Part shown: positions 1-8,644 of the stretch, piece by piece | Layout of the letters: every line of letters begins with the position of its first letter | How positions within the stretch are numbered: position 1 is the first letter of the stretch | Source: Anseongella ginsenosidimutans | Lineage (GTDB): Bacteria > Bacteroidota > Bacteroidia > Sphingobacteriales > Sphingobacteriaceae | Length of the DNA: 64,000 bases | NCBI RefSeq assembly: GCF_008033235.1 | Contig: NZ_CP042432.1 | Location: 744,001-808,000, forward strand | Reading direction: 5' to 3' | Translations under genes and position numbers: made by a program | The notes under the pieces: generated by a model | The model's database searches: none | The model's input: only the letters and a program-made list of their open reading frames with translations | Told to the model about the DNA's origin: nothing

Positions 1-137
1 AATACTTTGACAGTGGCCATTATTGCCTGGTAGAGTGGCCCGGAAAAGTGGAGAGCCTGCTCCCCGAAAAGCATATTACGATAAAAATGGAAGTACACAA
101 AAATTTACGGAAGATAAAACTCCGGAATTTTACGTAA
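1..137 (+). CDS. tsaE: TsaE, tRNA threonylcarbamoyladenosine synthesis ATPase (C-terminal fragment)
   Basis: Only the last 44 codons are present, reading from base 3 to a TAA stop at 135-137; the 5' part lies outside the window. The fragment contains a YCLVEWPGKVESLLP segment followed by a basic tail, which matches the conserved C-terminal end of TsaE/YjeE. In that family the ATPase works with TsaB and TsaD to make t6A37 on ANN-decoding tRNAs. The stop lies ten bases before the probable alanine dehydrogenase start. Identification rests on a short tail, so it is probable rather than certain. Confidence 0.72.
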   Translation, partial: YFDSGHYCLVEWPGKVESLLPEKHITIKMEVHKNLRKIKLRNFT

Positions 138-147
138 ATTGCGTGCT

Positions 148-1362
148 ATGAAATCGGGCTTTTCGGAAATTGCCAGACAGGCAATGCTAATGCCTCAGGA
201 GTCGATGCTGGAGGTAAAGCATAAAAAACACGAACTCTATATAGGTATTCCCAAAGAAACATCCTACCAGGAAAACCGGATCGCACTTACCCCCTCTTCG
301 GTTGCCGTGCTGGTCAATAATGGCCATGAGGTTATCGTGGAAGCCGGGGCGGGCAACGCCGCAAATTTTCCCGATAAAGAATACAGCGAAGCCGGTGCAA
401 GGATTATTTACAGTCAGAAAGACGTTTTTCAGGCCGATATCATCATGAAAGTGGCCCCGCCGTCCATGGAGGAACTGGATATGCTGAAATCCGAGCAAAC
501 GCTTATTTCGGCACTACATGTATCCACCATGAAGGAATCTTACCTCCGCACGCTGATGGCAAAGCGCATTACCGCTATCTGCTATGAATACCTGAAAGAT
601 CAGGGAGGCATTTTCCCGGTAGTCCGGTCCATGAGCGAGATCACGGGCAACACAGCCATCCTGATTGCGGCCGAATACCTTAGCAATCTCAGGAACGGAA
701 AGGGAATGATGCTGGGCGGCGTGACCGGCATCCCGCCTTGTGAAGTGGTGATCATCGGCGCCGGGACCGTAGCGGAATTCGCCGCCCGTGCTGCGCTTGG
801 CCTGGGGGCCGAAGTAAAGATCTTTGATAATTCCCTATACCGCCTCCGGCGGCTGCAGGATAACCTGAAAACCCGGGTATTCACTTCGGTGGTGCAGCCT
901 AAGGTATTAAGCAAGGCCCTGCTTACCTGCGATGTGGCCGTGGGAGCCATGCGTTCTGTAAACGGGCGCAGCCCCTGTGTGGTGTCGGAAGAAATGGTTT
1001 CCCGGATGAAGGCCAGCTCGGTGATCATTGACGTGAGCATTGACCAGGGCGGATGTTTCGAAACTTCCCGCGTAACTAACCATGACCATCCCACTTTCAG
1101 GAAATACGACGTCATCCACTACTGCGTACCTAACATTGCCTCCCGCGTTTCCAGGACCGCATCCTATGCCCTCACCAATATATTGTCACCGGTTTTGCTG
1201 GCTATCGGCGAAGCAGGCGGTATCCGGAACATGCTTTGGGAAAAATCGGGGCCGCGCAGCGGCGTATATGCCTACCAGGGCCATCTTACCAATAAGTATA
1301 TCGCCGGGCTTTTCAATATTCCCTACAAGGAACTCGACTTGCTGGTTGCGGCCGGGATGTAA
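148..1362 (+). CDS. ald: Alanine dehydrogenase
   Basis: Cytosolic enzyme that interconverts L-alanine and pyruvate plus ammonia using NAD. The N-terminal half has the family signature IGIPKETSYQENRIALTP and the substrate-region segments MKVAPP and ALHVS. A Rossmann NAD-binding loop (VVIIGAGTVAEFAARA) lies at about residues 200-220. The reading frame opens at a TTG at 139, but the first ATG at 148 is preferred; this gives 404 residues, the length usual for the Bacteroidota form with its short N-terminal extension. It follows the tsaE fragment closely, so the two may be cotranscribed. It converges on the metallophosphatase gene with a gap of only 41 bases and no obvious terminator. Confidence 0.93.
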   Translation: MKSGFSEIARQAMLMPQESMLEVKHKKHELYIGIPKETSYQENRIALTPSSVAVLVNNGHEVIVEAGAGNAANFPDKEYSEAGARIIYSQKDVFQADIIMKVAPPSMEELDMLKSEQTLISALHVSTMKESYLRTLMAKRITAICYEYLKDQGGIFPVVRSMSEITGNTAILIAAEYLSNLRNGKGMMLGGVTGIPPCEVVIIGAGTVAEFAARAALGLGAEVKIFDNSLYRLRRLQDNLKTRVFTSVVQPKVLSKALLTCDVAVGAMRSVNGRSPCVVSEEMVSRMKASSVIIDVSIDQGGCFETSRVTNHDHPTFRKYDVIHYCVPNIASRVSRTASYALTNILSPVLLAIGEAGGIRNMLWEKSGPRSGVYAYQGHLTNKYIAGLFNIPYKELDLLVAAGM

Positions 1363-1403
1363 TGCTGCCGGAAACCTCAGTGTTGCGTTAAGCCTTGCAA
1401 TCC

Positions 1404-2141
1404 CTAGCCCTTGTAATAGTAAAGGGACCAGGCGCCCCCGTTGTATTCAAGCGCGCTCGTGTTCTCGATCCAATCCCCTGAATTCAAATACAATAGGGAC
1501 TGCTCCCCGTTTTCAACCATCTTTATCTCCGGCAAATGATTGTGCCCGCATACGAGATAGTCCATTTTCTTCTCCAGGGCAATATCTATTGCCTTCTGCT
1601 GGAAATCCTCCACCGAACGGACCTTTTTCTTTACCCAGTTCTTGAGCGCTTTTGAAAGCCGGATCTCGCGGCCCGTAAGCGGCTTCCAGAGTACATTGAG
1701 GCCCTTATTGATCAGCACCGTAGCGCCATATGAAAACGCACCCAGTTTGGTAACCAGCTTTGACTTCATGGTAAAGTCATAAGCATCCCCGTGAATGAAC
1801 CAGGCTTTTTTACCATCCAGTTCCAGTTCCAGCTCATTTACCAATTTAAACCGCAGCAATGAAGAAAACGTAAAACGGCGCAGCACGTCATCATGATTGC
1901 CGGGAAGATAATAGACGTTAACACCTTCTTCCAGGTAGTTTCTGAGCGTTTCAAGCACCAGCTGATGTGATTCCGGCCAGTAATAGGTACTCAGCTGCCA
2001 GAAATCAATGAAATCGCCATTAAGTACAATGGTTTCCGGGCGGATGGACCGCAGGTATTCGTATAATTTATTCGCCTTTGCCCCGAAGGTGCCCAGGTGT
2101 ACGTCCGAAATAACTACCAGTTCTACTTTGCGATGTTGCAT
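1404..2141 (-). CDS. Calcineurin-like metallophosphatase, UDP-2,3-diacylglucosamine hydrolase type
   Basis: The five metal-binding motifs appear in order: DVHLG near the start, GDFID, GNHD, HGD and GHNH near the end. This is the dinuclear metallophosphoesterase pattern, and the spacing resembles the LpxH/UDP-2,3-diacylglucosamine diphosphatase group, which acts in lipid A synthesis. The frame extends six codons upstream to 2159, but the Met at 2141 puts DVHLG about 12 residues from the N-terminus, as is usual. It is 245 residues with no signal peptide, so it should be cytosolic. It lies four bases or so downstream of the PLP enzyme gene on the same strand. True substrate is inferred. Confidence 0.78.
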   Translation of the reverse strand: MQHRKVELVVISDVHLGTFGAKANKLYEYLRSIRPETIVLNGDFIDFWQLSTYYWPESHQLVLETLRNYLEEGVNVYYLPGNHDDVLRRFTFSSLLRFKLVNELELELDGKKAWFIHGDAYDFTMKSKLVTKLGAFSYGATVLINKGLNVLWKPLTGREIRLSKALKNWVKKKVRSVEDFQQKAIDIALEKKMDYLVCGHNHLPEIKMVENGEQSLLYLNSGDWIENTSALEYNGGAWSLYYYKG

Positions 2142-2163
2142 TGCCGGTAAAAATAGCAAGAAA

Positions 2164-3225
2164 TCAATCAGAGAAGTAATCTTTCAGCACATCGGCCAGC
2201 CTTTCAAGGTCAGCGGTGGTATGCAGGCTGCTAAGCACGATCCGGCTCAGCGGTTCGCTATGAAATGTGGGATACCGAAAGGAAGATGCCAGGATATGCC
2301 GCTCTTCCAGGCAAGCGGCTACTGCCTGGTCTTCCAAAAAGAAAACCGGCAGCCCCGGCGCTTGCCTTACCTGTTTTAAGCCCTTTATCAACCGGGAAAA
2401 ACAGGTAATATTCTTTGCCAGTTGTTTCCCCGCTTCCCGGTACAGGTCGCCGGCATGAGAAAAAGCGTAGAGCCCGGCGGGCGCGGGCGGCGAGGCGCTG
2501 ATAAAAAAAGCCGTTTGCCGTAATGCCCGGGCACGGCTTTCCGTACTCCATACCGCTCCCGCGGGAATCCCCATGGCCTTACCCAGCGAGCCCAGGATGA
2601 TCACTTCTACCTGTTTACCCTGTGGCAGCAGGCGGGCAATTCCTTCACCTTTTTCTCCCAGAATGCCGAAACCGTGGGAATCATCAATCACCAGAAGGAC
2701 CTCCTTTCCCCGTGGCAGGCGGCCGGCAAAGGAGAAATCATATTTTTGCGAACGAAGCGGGTCCACACTGCAGGCGAGGATCGCCTGCCTGCCCTCTGCC
2801 GTTTCCAGGCCGGGCAGTAGGTTCTCCAGCCATTCGTTCCAGGACGTTTGCGGCGGCGGCCCGCCGCCGCCCAGCAATGCAGGATGGGAACCGGGCGCAT
2901 AATGCAACTGGTATCCTGCTGCAAGAAGGGTATGGTAAACCAGCTGGCCCGCCATGAAACCTGAAGAGAGTACGGTGCAGGCTTCGCTGCCCAGCCATCG
3001 GGCCAGCTTTTCTTCGGCCTCCGGGTATATAGCTATTTGCAGGTTAGACGCTCTTGAACTGCCGTACACGGAACCGTACTTCTCCGTTCCTTCCGATAGC
3101 AATTTCCTGAAGGCCGCATTCCGGTGCATTCCCAGGTAGCTTGTGCCGCTAAAAAAGAGGTATTCAACGCCATCCAGGAATACCGTCCGGCCGGGAGCCG
3201 CTTCCGTTATATGCGTTCTTTCCAT
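2164..3225 (-). CDS. PLP-dependent alpha-oxoamine synthase-like enzyme (BioF/KBL/SPT group)
   Basis: A fold-type I pyridoxal-phosphate enzyme of 353 residues. The PLP-ring aspartate segment DDSHGFG is at 181-187 and the Schiff-base lysine is K216 in LGSLGKAMG; both match the 8-amino-7-oxononanoate synthase, 2-amino-3-ketobutyrate ligase and serine palmitoyltransferase family, as does the early YGSSRAS segment at 54-60. It is somewhat shorter than typical BioF (about 385) and no other biotin genes are nearby, so the acyl-CoA and amino-acid partners cannot be assigned. It stands between the PBP4-like gene (one base apart) and the metallophosphatase, all on the minus strand, and may share their transcript. 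Confidence 0.7.
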   Translation of the reverse strand: MERTHITEAAPGRTVFLDGVEYLFFSGTSYLGMHRNAAFRKLLSEGTEKYGSVYGSSRASNLQIAIYPEAEEKLARWLGSEACTVLSSGFMAGQLVYHTLLAAGYQLHYAPGSHPALLGGGGPPPQTSWNEWLENLLPGLETAEGRQAILACSVDPLRSQKYDFSFAGRLPRGKEVLLVIDDSHGFGILGEKGEGIARLLPQGKQVEVIILGSLGKAMGIPAGAVWSTESRARALRQTAFFISASPPAPAGLYAFSHAGDLYREAGKQLAKNITCFSRLIKGLKQVRQAPGLPVFFLEDQAVAACLEERHILASSFRYPTFHSEPLSRIVLSSLHTTADLERLADVLKDYFSD

Positions 3226-3226
3226 G

Positions 3227-4525
3227 TTAGTATTTTTCCCGGATCTCCATCAGCAGCCGTTCCATTTCCTTTCTTACCTCTCTGACCGGGGTCATAAAAT
3301 TATTATTCATAAAGGAAAAAATAAGGACTTTGCCGCTTTTTCCCAGAAGATACCCGCTCAGGTTATGCTGGTTGGAAAGCGTGCCGGTTTTGGCAAACAC
3401 ATAGGGCGGTTCTTCTTTGAAGTACCCTTCAATGGTACCTTCTTTTCCTCCGATAGCCAGCATAGGAAACAATCGTTCTCTTGGAAATTCCTTATATAAC
3501 CTTTCAAGTACTGCCACCAGGCTGCGGGGGGTCACCATATTGTACCTGGAAAGGCCTGAGCCGTCTACCCAGGCTATTGAATCGGGCAGGTTCTGCAGGA
3601 AATGTTCTTTTGCGTAATGGATCATATCTTCACTGGCCAGCGTGTCCCCCAGCAGGGAAGAGCAAACCAGCAGCATTTGTTCGGCGATAAAATTATCGCT
3701 CACCTTCATCATGCGGGCTAACACCGAATCCAGGGGGAGGCTGTAAATGCGGGGCGCGCCGTTGGGAATAGACCTCCGGATGGGTGTAATTTCCCGTCCC
3801 AGCGTATCCTGCAGGAAGGAAAGCAGGAGTCCGGCCGAAGGGCGGAAAGGTATTCTCCGGAAATAAAAACCGGGCAGCGGCCCGGCCGGGTAACGGAAAA
3901 CGTTGCTTCCGTAATCTCTTTCAATACGAAATTTATCCGGCTGAAACGCGGAATCACATCGCAACCGGGGCGCCAGGACAGCCGGGAAAACCTCCGGAGG
4001 CACACCTGCCTTTACCTGGAAATCGGCTGAATTATCATGGAACGGGAATACCGAACGTTCAGGCTGAAAAGAATAAGGGTAATCATCCCAGGCCCAGCCC
4101 GGGCCCAAGCCGGGATCCTCGTAGGGCCGCTGACTGTAAAAAATATGGCGCTGAGGGGCATTTTCAAGAAAGTCAAGCGCCCGCCGGCTTTTCAGAAAGG
4201 TATGCACCAGCGAAGGGTCGCCGGTACCCCGGAAAAAAAGGGAGTCGCCGCTTATCATGTATTGAAGGGCGGGAACGGAATCGCCCAGCATCCTCAGCGA
4301 TGTGTAAAAGGTGAGCAGTTTTGTATTAGAGGCGGGAGTAAAATATTTGCCGGCATTATAAGCTGCCAGAGGCTGGCCGCTTTCCGCGTCACTGATCATC
4401 AGCCCTGTAAAATGTGCGCCAAGCACTTCGGAATCCGCAATCATCCGCGCCAGCTTATTATCATTGATCTGCGATAGCGCTGTGCCGCAACCCAGCACCA
4501 GGCAGCAGGTAAACAAAATTCTCAT
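3227..4525 (-). CDS. dacB: D-alanyl-D-alanine carboxypeptidase/endopeptidase, PBP4 type (peptidase S13)
   Basis: Periplasmic penicillin-binding protein that trims or cuts peptidoglycan cross-links. The three active-site motifs are present: S-x-x-K (SNTK, S66-K69 from the chosen start), S-x-N (SDN in the [12 protein letters not shown] segment) and K-T-G ([16 protein letters not shown]). The frame opens at 4663, but the Met at 4525 begins a good Sec signal peptide ([19 protein letters not shown]), while the upstream 46 residues look non-coding. The resulting 432 residues fit the shorter Bacteroidota DacB forms. Its start region is divergent from the protease gene at 4565, leaving a 39-base shared promoter region. 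Confidence 0.88.
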   Translation of the reverse strand: MRILFTCCLVLGCGTALSQINDNKLARMIADSEVLGAHFTGLMISDAESGQPLAAYNAGKYFTPASNTKLLTFYTSLRMLGDSVPALQYMISGDSLFFRGTGDPSLVHTFLKSRRALDFLENAPQRHIFYSQRPYEDPGLGPGWAWDDYPYSFQPERSVFPFHDNSADFQVKAGVPPEVFPAVLAPRLRCDSAFQPDKFRIERDYGSNVFRYPAGPLPGFYFRRIPFRPSAGLLLSFLQDTLGREITPIRRSIPNGAPRIYSLPLDSVLARMMKVSDNFIAEQMLLVCSSLLGDTLASEDMIHYAKEHFLQNLPDSIAWVDGSGLSRYNMVTPRSLVAVLERLYKEFPRERLFPMLAIGGKEGTIEGYFKEEPPYVFAKTGTLSNQHNLSGYLLGKSGKVLIFSFMNNNFMTPVREVRKEMERLLMEIREKY

Positions 4526-4564
4526 ACCCTTAAAAATAAGGAGATAATTTAGTAAATTGGTAAT

Positions 4565-5815
4565 ATGCTTGGCCGGGGATGTTATATAATTTTTCTGAGC
4601 TTGCTGTTGCTTGCCCCCCTTCTCAGCGCCGCACAGCGTCCGTTCAAATTTATCAGCGAGCAACGGCGGAAAGTGAAAATGCCCTTTCGCTTTGAACGAA
4701 ACCTCATCGTGGTTCCCGTTTATATTAATGACAAAGGCCCCTTTAACTTTATCCTGGATACCGGGGTAAGCATCCTGATCATTACCGAGCCTTCGCTGAA
4801 AGATTCACTCGGGTTGGAGGGCGACCGCAATATAAAGATCCGGGGCCTCGGCGAAGGTGAAGACCTGGACGCCCGGATCATCCCGAGAATGAAGGTACAG
4901 ATTGGGAAAACCCTGGCTCCCTACATGGCCGGAGCAGTCATTGATGAAGATCATTTTCACCTTTCCAGTTATATCGGCATTCCCATATACGGCATCATCG
5001 GCCACGATTTCTTCAATAGTTTTACCGTAAAGATTAACTATGTTACTTCCCGGCTCACAATTTATCAATCCGCCAGGTTCGACCGGGAAAAATTTATCCA
5101 CGGCAAAAACTATGAACCCGTGCCTATACTGCTGGAAAACCAGCGCCCCTATTTACTCACGAGTATCCGCCTGAACGACGGCACTTCCATCAGTTCCAAG
5201 CTGATCATTGACAGCGGCGCCGGACATCCTGTTTTGCTGGATCCCAATTCCAACCCTGCGCTGATTGTGCCGGATACTTCGGTATCCGCTATGCTGGGGG
5301 TGGGGTTGAACGGCCCGATTCACGGCCACCTGGGCAGGCTTAATTCGCTCTCTCTAGGGGATTTCGAGATCATCAATCCGATTGCCTCCTTCCCCGATTA
5401 TGATACGGTCCTTTATGAAGCCTACGGCATACACAGGAACGGAAATATCGGGAACGAAGTACTGAAGCGCTTTAACGTGATCTTTGATTACCGGCATTCC
5501 AGCATGTACCTGAAGCCCAATAATCGCTTCGGCGACCCTTTCGAACACGATATGAGCGGAATGAGCCTCGTGAGCGGAGGCGAAGTGTACCGGCGCTACT
5601 TTATTGCCAATATTGTTCCCGGCTCCCCGGCGGATGAAGCCGGCCTCGAAGTAGATGACGAAATACTTTCCATTAACCTGCGGCCGGCCAGGGAAATGAG
5701 CATCTCGGAAATTGATAACCTGCTCCGTTCCCAGGACAAACGCAACTTACTGCTGGAAGTCGGCCGGGAAGGCGAAACCGGCATGTTCGTCCTGGTTCTT
5801 CGCCGCAGGATTTAA
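4565..5815 (+). CDS. Secreted retropepsin-like aspartyl protease with C-terminal PDZ domain
   Basis: A 416-residue protein with an N-terminal signal peptide ending around SAAQ. Two copies of the pepsin-like half are visible: the first has the catalytic FILDTG (D65) and the second a matching LIIDSG segment near residue 218. Each half is followed by the hydrophobic strand pattern of retropepsin domains. Residues from about 335 to the end form a PDZ domain ([19 protein letters not shown]). This two-lobe plus PDZ layout is a common Bacteroidota periplasmic protease family whose substrates are mostly unknown. It is transcribed divergently from dacB. No terminator is obvious in the 184 bases that follow. 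Confidence 0.8.
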   Translation: MLGRGCYIIFLSLLLLAPLLSAAQRPFKFISEQRRKVKMPFRFERNLIVVPVYINDKGPFNFILDTGVSILIITEPSLKDSLGLEGDRNIKIRGLGEGEDLDARIIPRMKVQIGKTLAPYMAGAVIDEDHFHLSSYIGIPIYGIIGHDFFNSFTVKINYVTSRLTIYQSARFDREKFIHGKNYEPVPILLENQRPYLLTSIRLNDGTSISSKLIIDSGAGHPVLLDPNSNPALIVPDTSVSAMLGVGLNGPIHGHLGRLNSLSLGDFEIINPIASFPDYDTVLYEAYGIHRNGNIGNEVLKRFNVIFDYRHSSMYLKPNNRFGDPFEHDMSGMSLVSGGEVYRRYFIANIVPGSPADEAGLEVDDEILSINLRPAREMSISEIDNLLRSQDKRNLLLEVGREGETGMFVLVLRRRI

Positions 5816-5999
5816 CGCTAGTATTTGCCACACTACGGTCAAACCTGCGCTGCCGGTTCAGGGTCAAACACCTCGGCAATACCCGCAGTTTCTCATCCGG
5901 GCCCGGCAAAATCTAAATCAAACCCCGCACCTGCTCAATCACTCTTTCCGGGGTATCGCCTAACAGTTACCTTTATTGACTAATTAACTCTCCCAGGTC

Positions 6000-6542
6000 A
6001 TGCAAACGTTAGAGAATTCAATACTCAAAAAAACCATTCTTTCGGCAGCTATGCTGCTTGCGCGGAATGACGTGGAAGAAAACACGGATACGGAAAGCGT
6101 AGCCTTTACTATGAAGGTAGACGGCGTGAATCATCCGAATTATCATGCAATGATCGTAAAGGAAGAAGAAGACGGGCACGAATTCTTCAGTATCCTGGCC
6201 TACCAGGGAGAATTTATTTCCCAAAGCAATCTGCCCAGCATCTGGCTATCGGTAAACGCCAGCGGGGAAGGTACTTATGCCATCCAGAAACGCCTGAACT
6301 TTGACGGCGCCTGGGCGTTGTACAATGACGCAGAAGGAACAGGCTTCAATTTCTTCAACAGCGACCCCAAAGTGAATAAGGGATTTGTATCCACCTGCGG
6401 GGCCATTACCATCTCCAGCATAGACGTGGAAAGCCGCCGCATCTCGGGCAGGTTCCAGTTCAATGCCATCAATGCCGGCGGCAAAACCAAAACCATCTCG
6501 GAAGGCACTTTCAGCAACCTGAGCTATTTTGAACAGGCATAA
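6000..6542 (+). CDS. DUF6252-like conserved protein of unknown function
   Basis: A 180-residue protein without a clear signal peptide or membrane segment. It shows alternating strands with segments such as GEGTYAIQ, GAITISSIDVESRRISGRFQFNA and a final ISEGTFSN, the pattern of small beta-rich Bacteroidota proteins in the DUF6252 group, many of which are lipoproteins. Here the N-terminus lacks the lipobox normally seen in that group, so localisation is unclear. It stands alone, preceded by 184 bases with no gene, and is closed by a strong terminator at 6574-6606. The family assignment comes from pattern recognition only. Confidence 0.55.
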   Translation: MQTLENSILKKTILSAAMLLARNDVEENTDTESVAFTMKVDGVNHPNYHAMIVKEEEDGHEFFSILAYQGEFISQSNLPSIWLSVNASGEGTYAIQKRLNFDGAWALYNDAEGTGFNFFNSDPKVNKGFVSTCGAITISSIDVESRRISGRFQFNAINAGGKTKTISEGTFSNLSYFEQA

Positions 6543-6573
6543 TCCAACGCGCTCTCTTAACTCTCTATAATTT

Positions 6574-6606
6574 AAAAACGGGGCCCACTCTAGGCCCCGT
6601 TTTTTT
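6574..6606 (+). terminator. Intrinsic terminator after the DUF6252-like gene
   Basis: A perfect 7-bp GC stem (CGGGGCC / GGCCCCG) with a 7-base loop, flanked by a run of A on the left and seven T on the right. It lies about 30 bases after the stop at 6542. The flanking A-run also lets it act in the opposite direction, for the minus-strand VWA gene ending at 6657. Confidence 0.85.
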
Positions 6607-6656
6607 CAAACACACACACAGCATTCGCTTCTTCTTCTTGAATTTCTTATTTCCTG

Positions 6657-8531
6657 TCAACGATCCGCATCCGTGCGGAGAGATAAATCCTTTACCGGTT
6701 CCCTGCCTTCTTCCAGGAGTTTCGCTGTTTTCAGCAAAGCAATGAATTCCGCCCGGTAGCCCTCGCGGTCCTGCCCCCTGGCGCCCCGGGCAAGCTGTAA
6801 CATTTCCTCATAGGTGGCCGTTCCCCTGAATTCCGAGTTTCGCAGCAACATTCCGAAGCCCGCTACCGAAGCAGCGAACCGCAAGTTCTCCGAAGCTGCT
6901 TCCAGGCTGGTTTTCGCGTCGGCCAATACCGCGCTGATTTCTTTGCTTACCTTACCGCCGGGCAGCTTGTAGCGCAATTTTACCGTCAGAACTTCATTTC
7001 CTTCCGCAGCGCCGGAAGGACGCAGGTCCTGGTATTTCAGCTTATCCGTTTGTTTCGCGCCGCCTGCGGGAATAATTTCGTACAGGGCTGTTACCGTGTG
7101 GCCCGACCCCATTTCTCCCGCGTCTTTTTTATCGTCTTCAAAATCCTCTTCGTTCAGCATCCTGTTCTCATAGCCGATAAGGCGGAAGGCCTTTACATAG
7201 CCGGGATTGAACTCCACCTGCAGCTTCACATCCCCGGCAATCGTGAACATGGTTCCGCCAAATTCGCTCACCAGCACTTTCCGGGCCTCATTAAACGTGT
7301 CGATGTACGCGTAATTCCCATTCCCTTTGTCAGCCAGCAATTCCAGCTTATTATCCTTATAGTTCCCCATACCAAAGCCGAGTACCGAAAGATATACGCC
7401 ACTCTCCCGCTCCGCTTCGATCAGCCGCTGCAGTTCGCCGTCGCTGGAAACACCCACGTTAAAATCCCCGTCCGTGGCCAGGATCACCCGGTTATTGCCC
7501 TCTTTAATAAAATGTTCGCGGGCAATGCGATAAGCTTCCCGGATACCGGCGCCACCCGCGGTAGAACCGCCTGCCTGTAGCTCTTCAATTGCCTGTTTAA
7601 TGGTTTGCTTCTCATCTCCGGGGGTCGAATTCAGCGCCACTCCGGAACTGCTGGCATAGGTGACAATGGCCACCCGGTCTTTTGCCCGCAGCTGGCCGGC
7701 CAGCAATTTAAAGCCTTGTTTTAAAAGAGGCAGTTTATCAGGCGCCTGCATAGAGCCGGAAACATCGATAAGAAACACCAGGTTCGATGCCGGAAGATCT
7801 TCCATGGGAAGGGTCTTTCCCTGCAAGCCAATATGGACCAGGCGGTGTTCCGCATTCCAGGGAGCTTCGGTAATTTCCGTTACAATGTTCACCGGGTCCT
7901 TCCCCTGCGGCTGCCGGTAATCATAGTCAAAGTAATTGATCATTTCCTCAATTCTTACCGCATCAATGGGAGGCAGTTCCCCGTTCTCCAGGAACCGCCG
8001 CACATTGCTGTAGGAGGCCGCGTCCACATCAATAGAAAAAGTGGAAAGCGGGCTGTTCATCACTTCCTGAAACCTGTTTTCATCAACAGGGCTATAGTCT
8101 TCGGTATTATGGTAACCGGGTGCGGGCCGGATGCGGATCATGGCCGGCTGCTCCCGGTCATAGGCAGCCGTAAGTTTTTGGCCGCCGCCTATCAACACTT
8201 TCTGATTAGCCGAAACCAGGTCGTTCTGAGGCAAGGGAACCGGCAGCATCTGCACGTCCAAAACTCGCTTGCCACCTACCGGCACTTCTATTGTCAGAAA
8301 ACCAATGTAACTGAATACCAGGACGGCCTTATCATCCTCCACCCTAAGAGAAAATTCACCCTTTTTATTGGTAGTAGTGCCAATGGAAGTCCCCTTCACC
8401 AAGATAGAAACTCCGGGAAGTGCTTGCTGCCCATCGGTAACTTTGCCCGTGACCGTTCGTCCCTGATCAACTCCGTTAAAGCCGCTGCCGAGAAAAAGGA
8501 CAGCAAACAACAGTATGAGTTTCGCCTTCAT
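6657..8531 (-). CDS. Secreted VWA-domain protein with carboxypeptidase-regulatory-like domain and DUF3520
   Basis: From the Met at 8531 the protein has a signal peptide (MKAKLILLFAVLFLGSG). A carboxypeptidase D regulatory-like beta-sandwich follows at about residues 25-100 (VTGKVTDGQQALPGVSILVKG). Then comes the conserved FSIDVDAASYSNVRRFL segment and a von Willebrand A domain from about residue 250 with a MIDAS motif (FLIDVSGSMQ). The C-terminal third is the DUF3520-type region seen in YfbK-like proteins. It probably binds a divalent metal and a partner protein in the periplasm or at the outer membrane. The function of the family is not established. It is monocistronic and divergent from the Tat-protein gene. 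Confidence 0.82.
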   Translation of the reverse strand: MKAKLILLFAVLFLGSGFNGVDQGRTVTGKVTDGQQALPGVSILVKGTSIGTTTNKKGEFSLRVEDDKAVLVFSYIGFLTIEVPVGGKRVLDVQMLPVPLPQNDLVSANQKVLIGGGQKLTAAYDREQPAMIRIRPAPGYHNTEDYSPVDENRFQEVMNSPLSTFSIDVDAASYSNVRRFLENGELPPIDAVRIEEMINYFDYDYRQPQGKDPVNIVTEITEAPWNAEHRLVHIGLQGKTLPMEDLPASNLVFLIDVSGSMQAPDKLPLLKQGFKLLAGQLRAKDRVAIVTYASSSGVALNSTPGDEKQTIKQAIEELQAGGSTAGGAGIREAYRIAREHFIKEGNNRVILATDGDFNVGVSSDGELQRLIEAERESGVYLSVLGFGMGNYKDNKLELLADKGNGNYAYIDTFNEARKVLVSEFGGTMFTIAGDVKLQVEFNPGYVKAFRLIGYENRMLNEEDFEDDKKDAGEMGSGHTVTALYEIIPAGGAKQTDKLKYQDLRPSGAAEGNEVLTVKLRYKLPGGKVSKEISAVLADAKTSLEAASENLRFAASVAGFGMLLRNSEFRGTATYEEMLQLARGARGQDREGYRAEFIALLKTAKLLEEGREPVKDLSLRTDADR

Positions 8532-8644
8532 AATTTTAAGATTTGATGACAAGCTTAAGATGCGGGCGCCCGGGAAATTCCATAGCGCCGCCCGGGCATT
8601 AAAGATTATTCTTCTGTTTTTAATAATAAGTACCTATTATAGGG

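Noticed and set aside
2622-2957. Plus-strand frames opposite the PLP enzyme
   Set aside because: Arg/Pro/Ala-rich mirror frames opposite a gene with intact PLP motifs.
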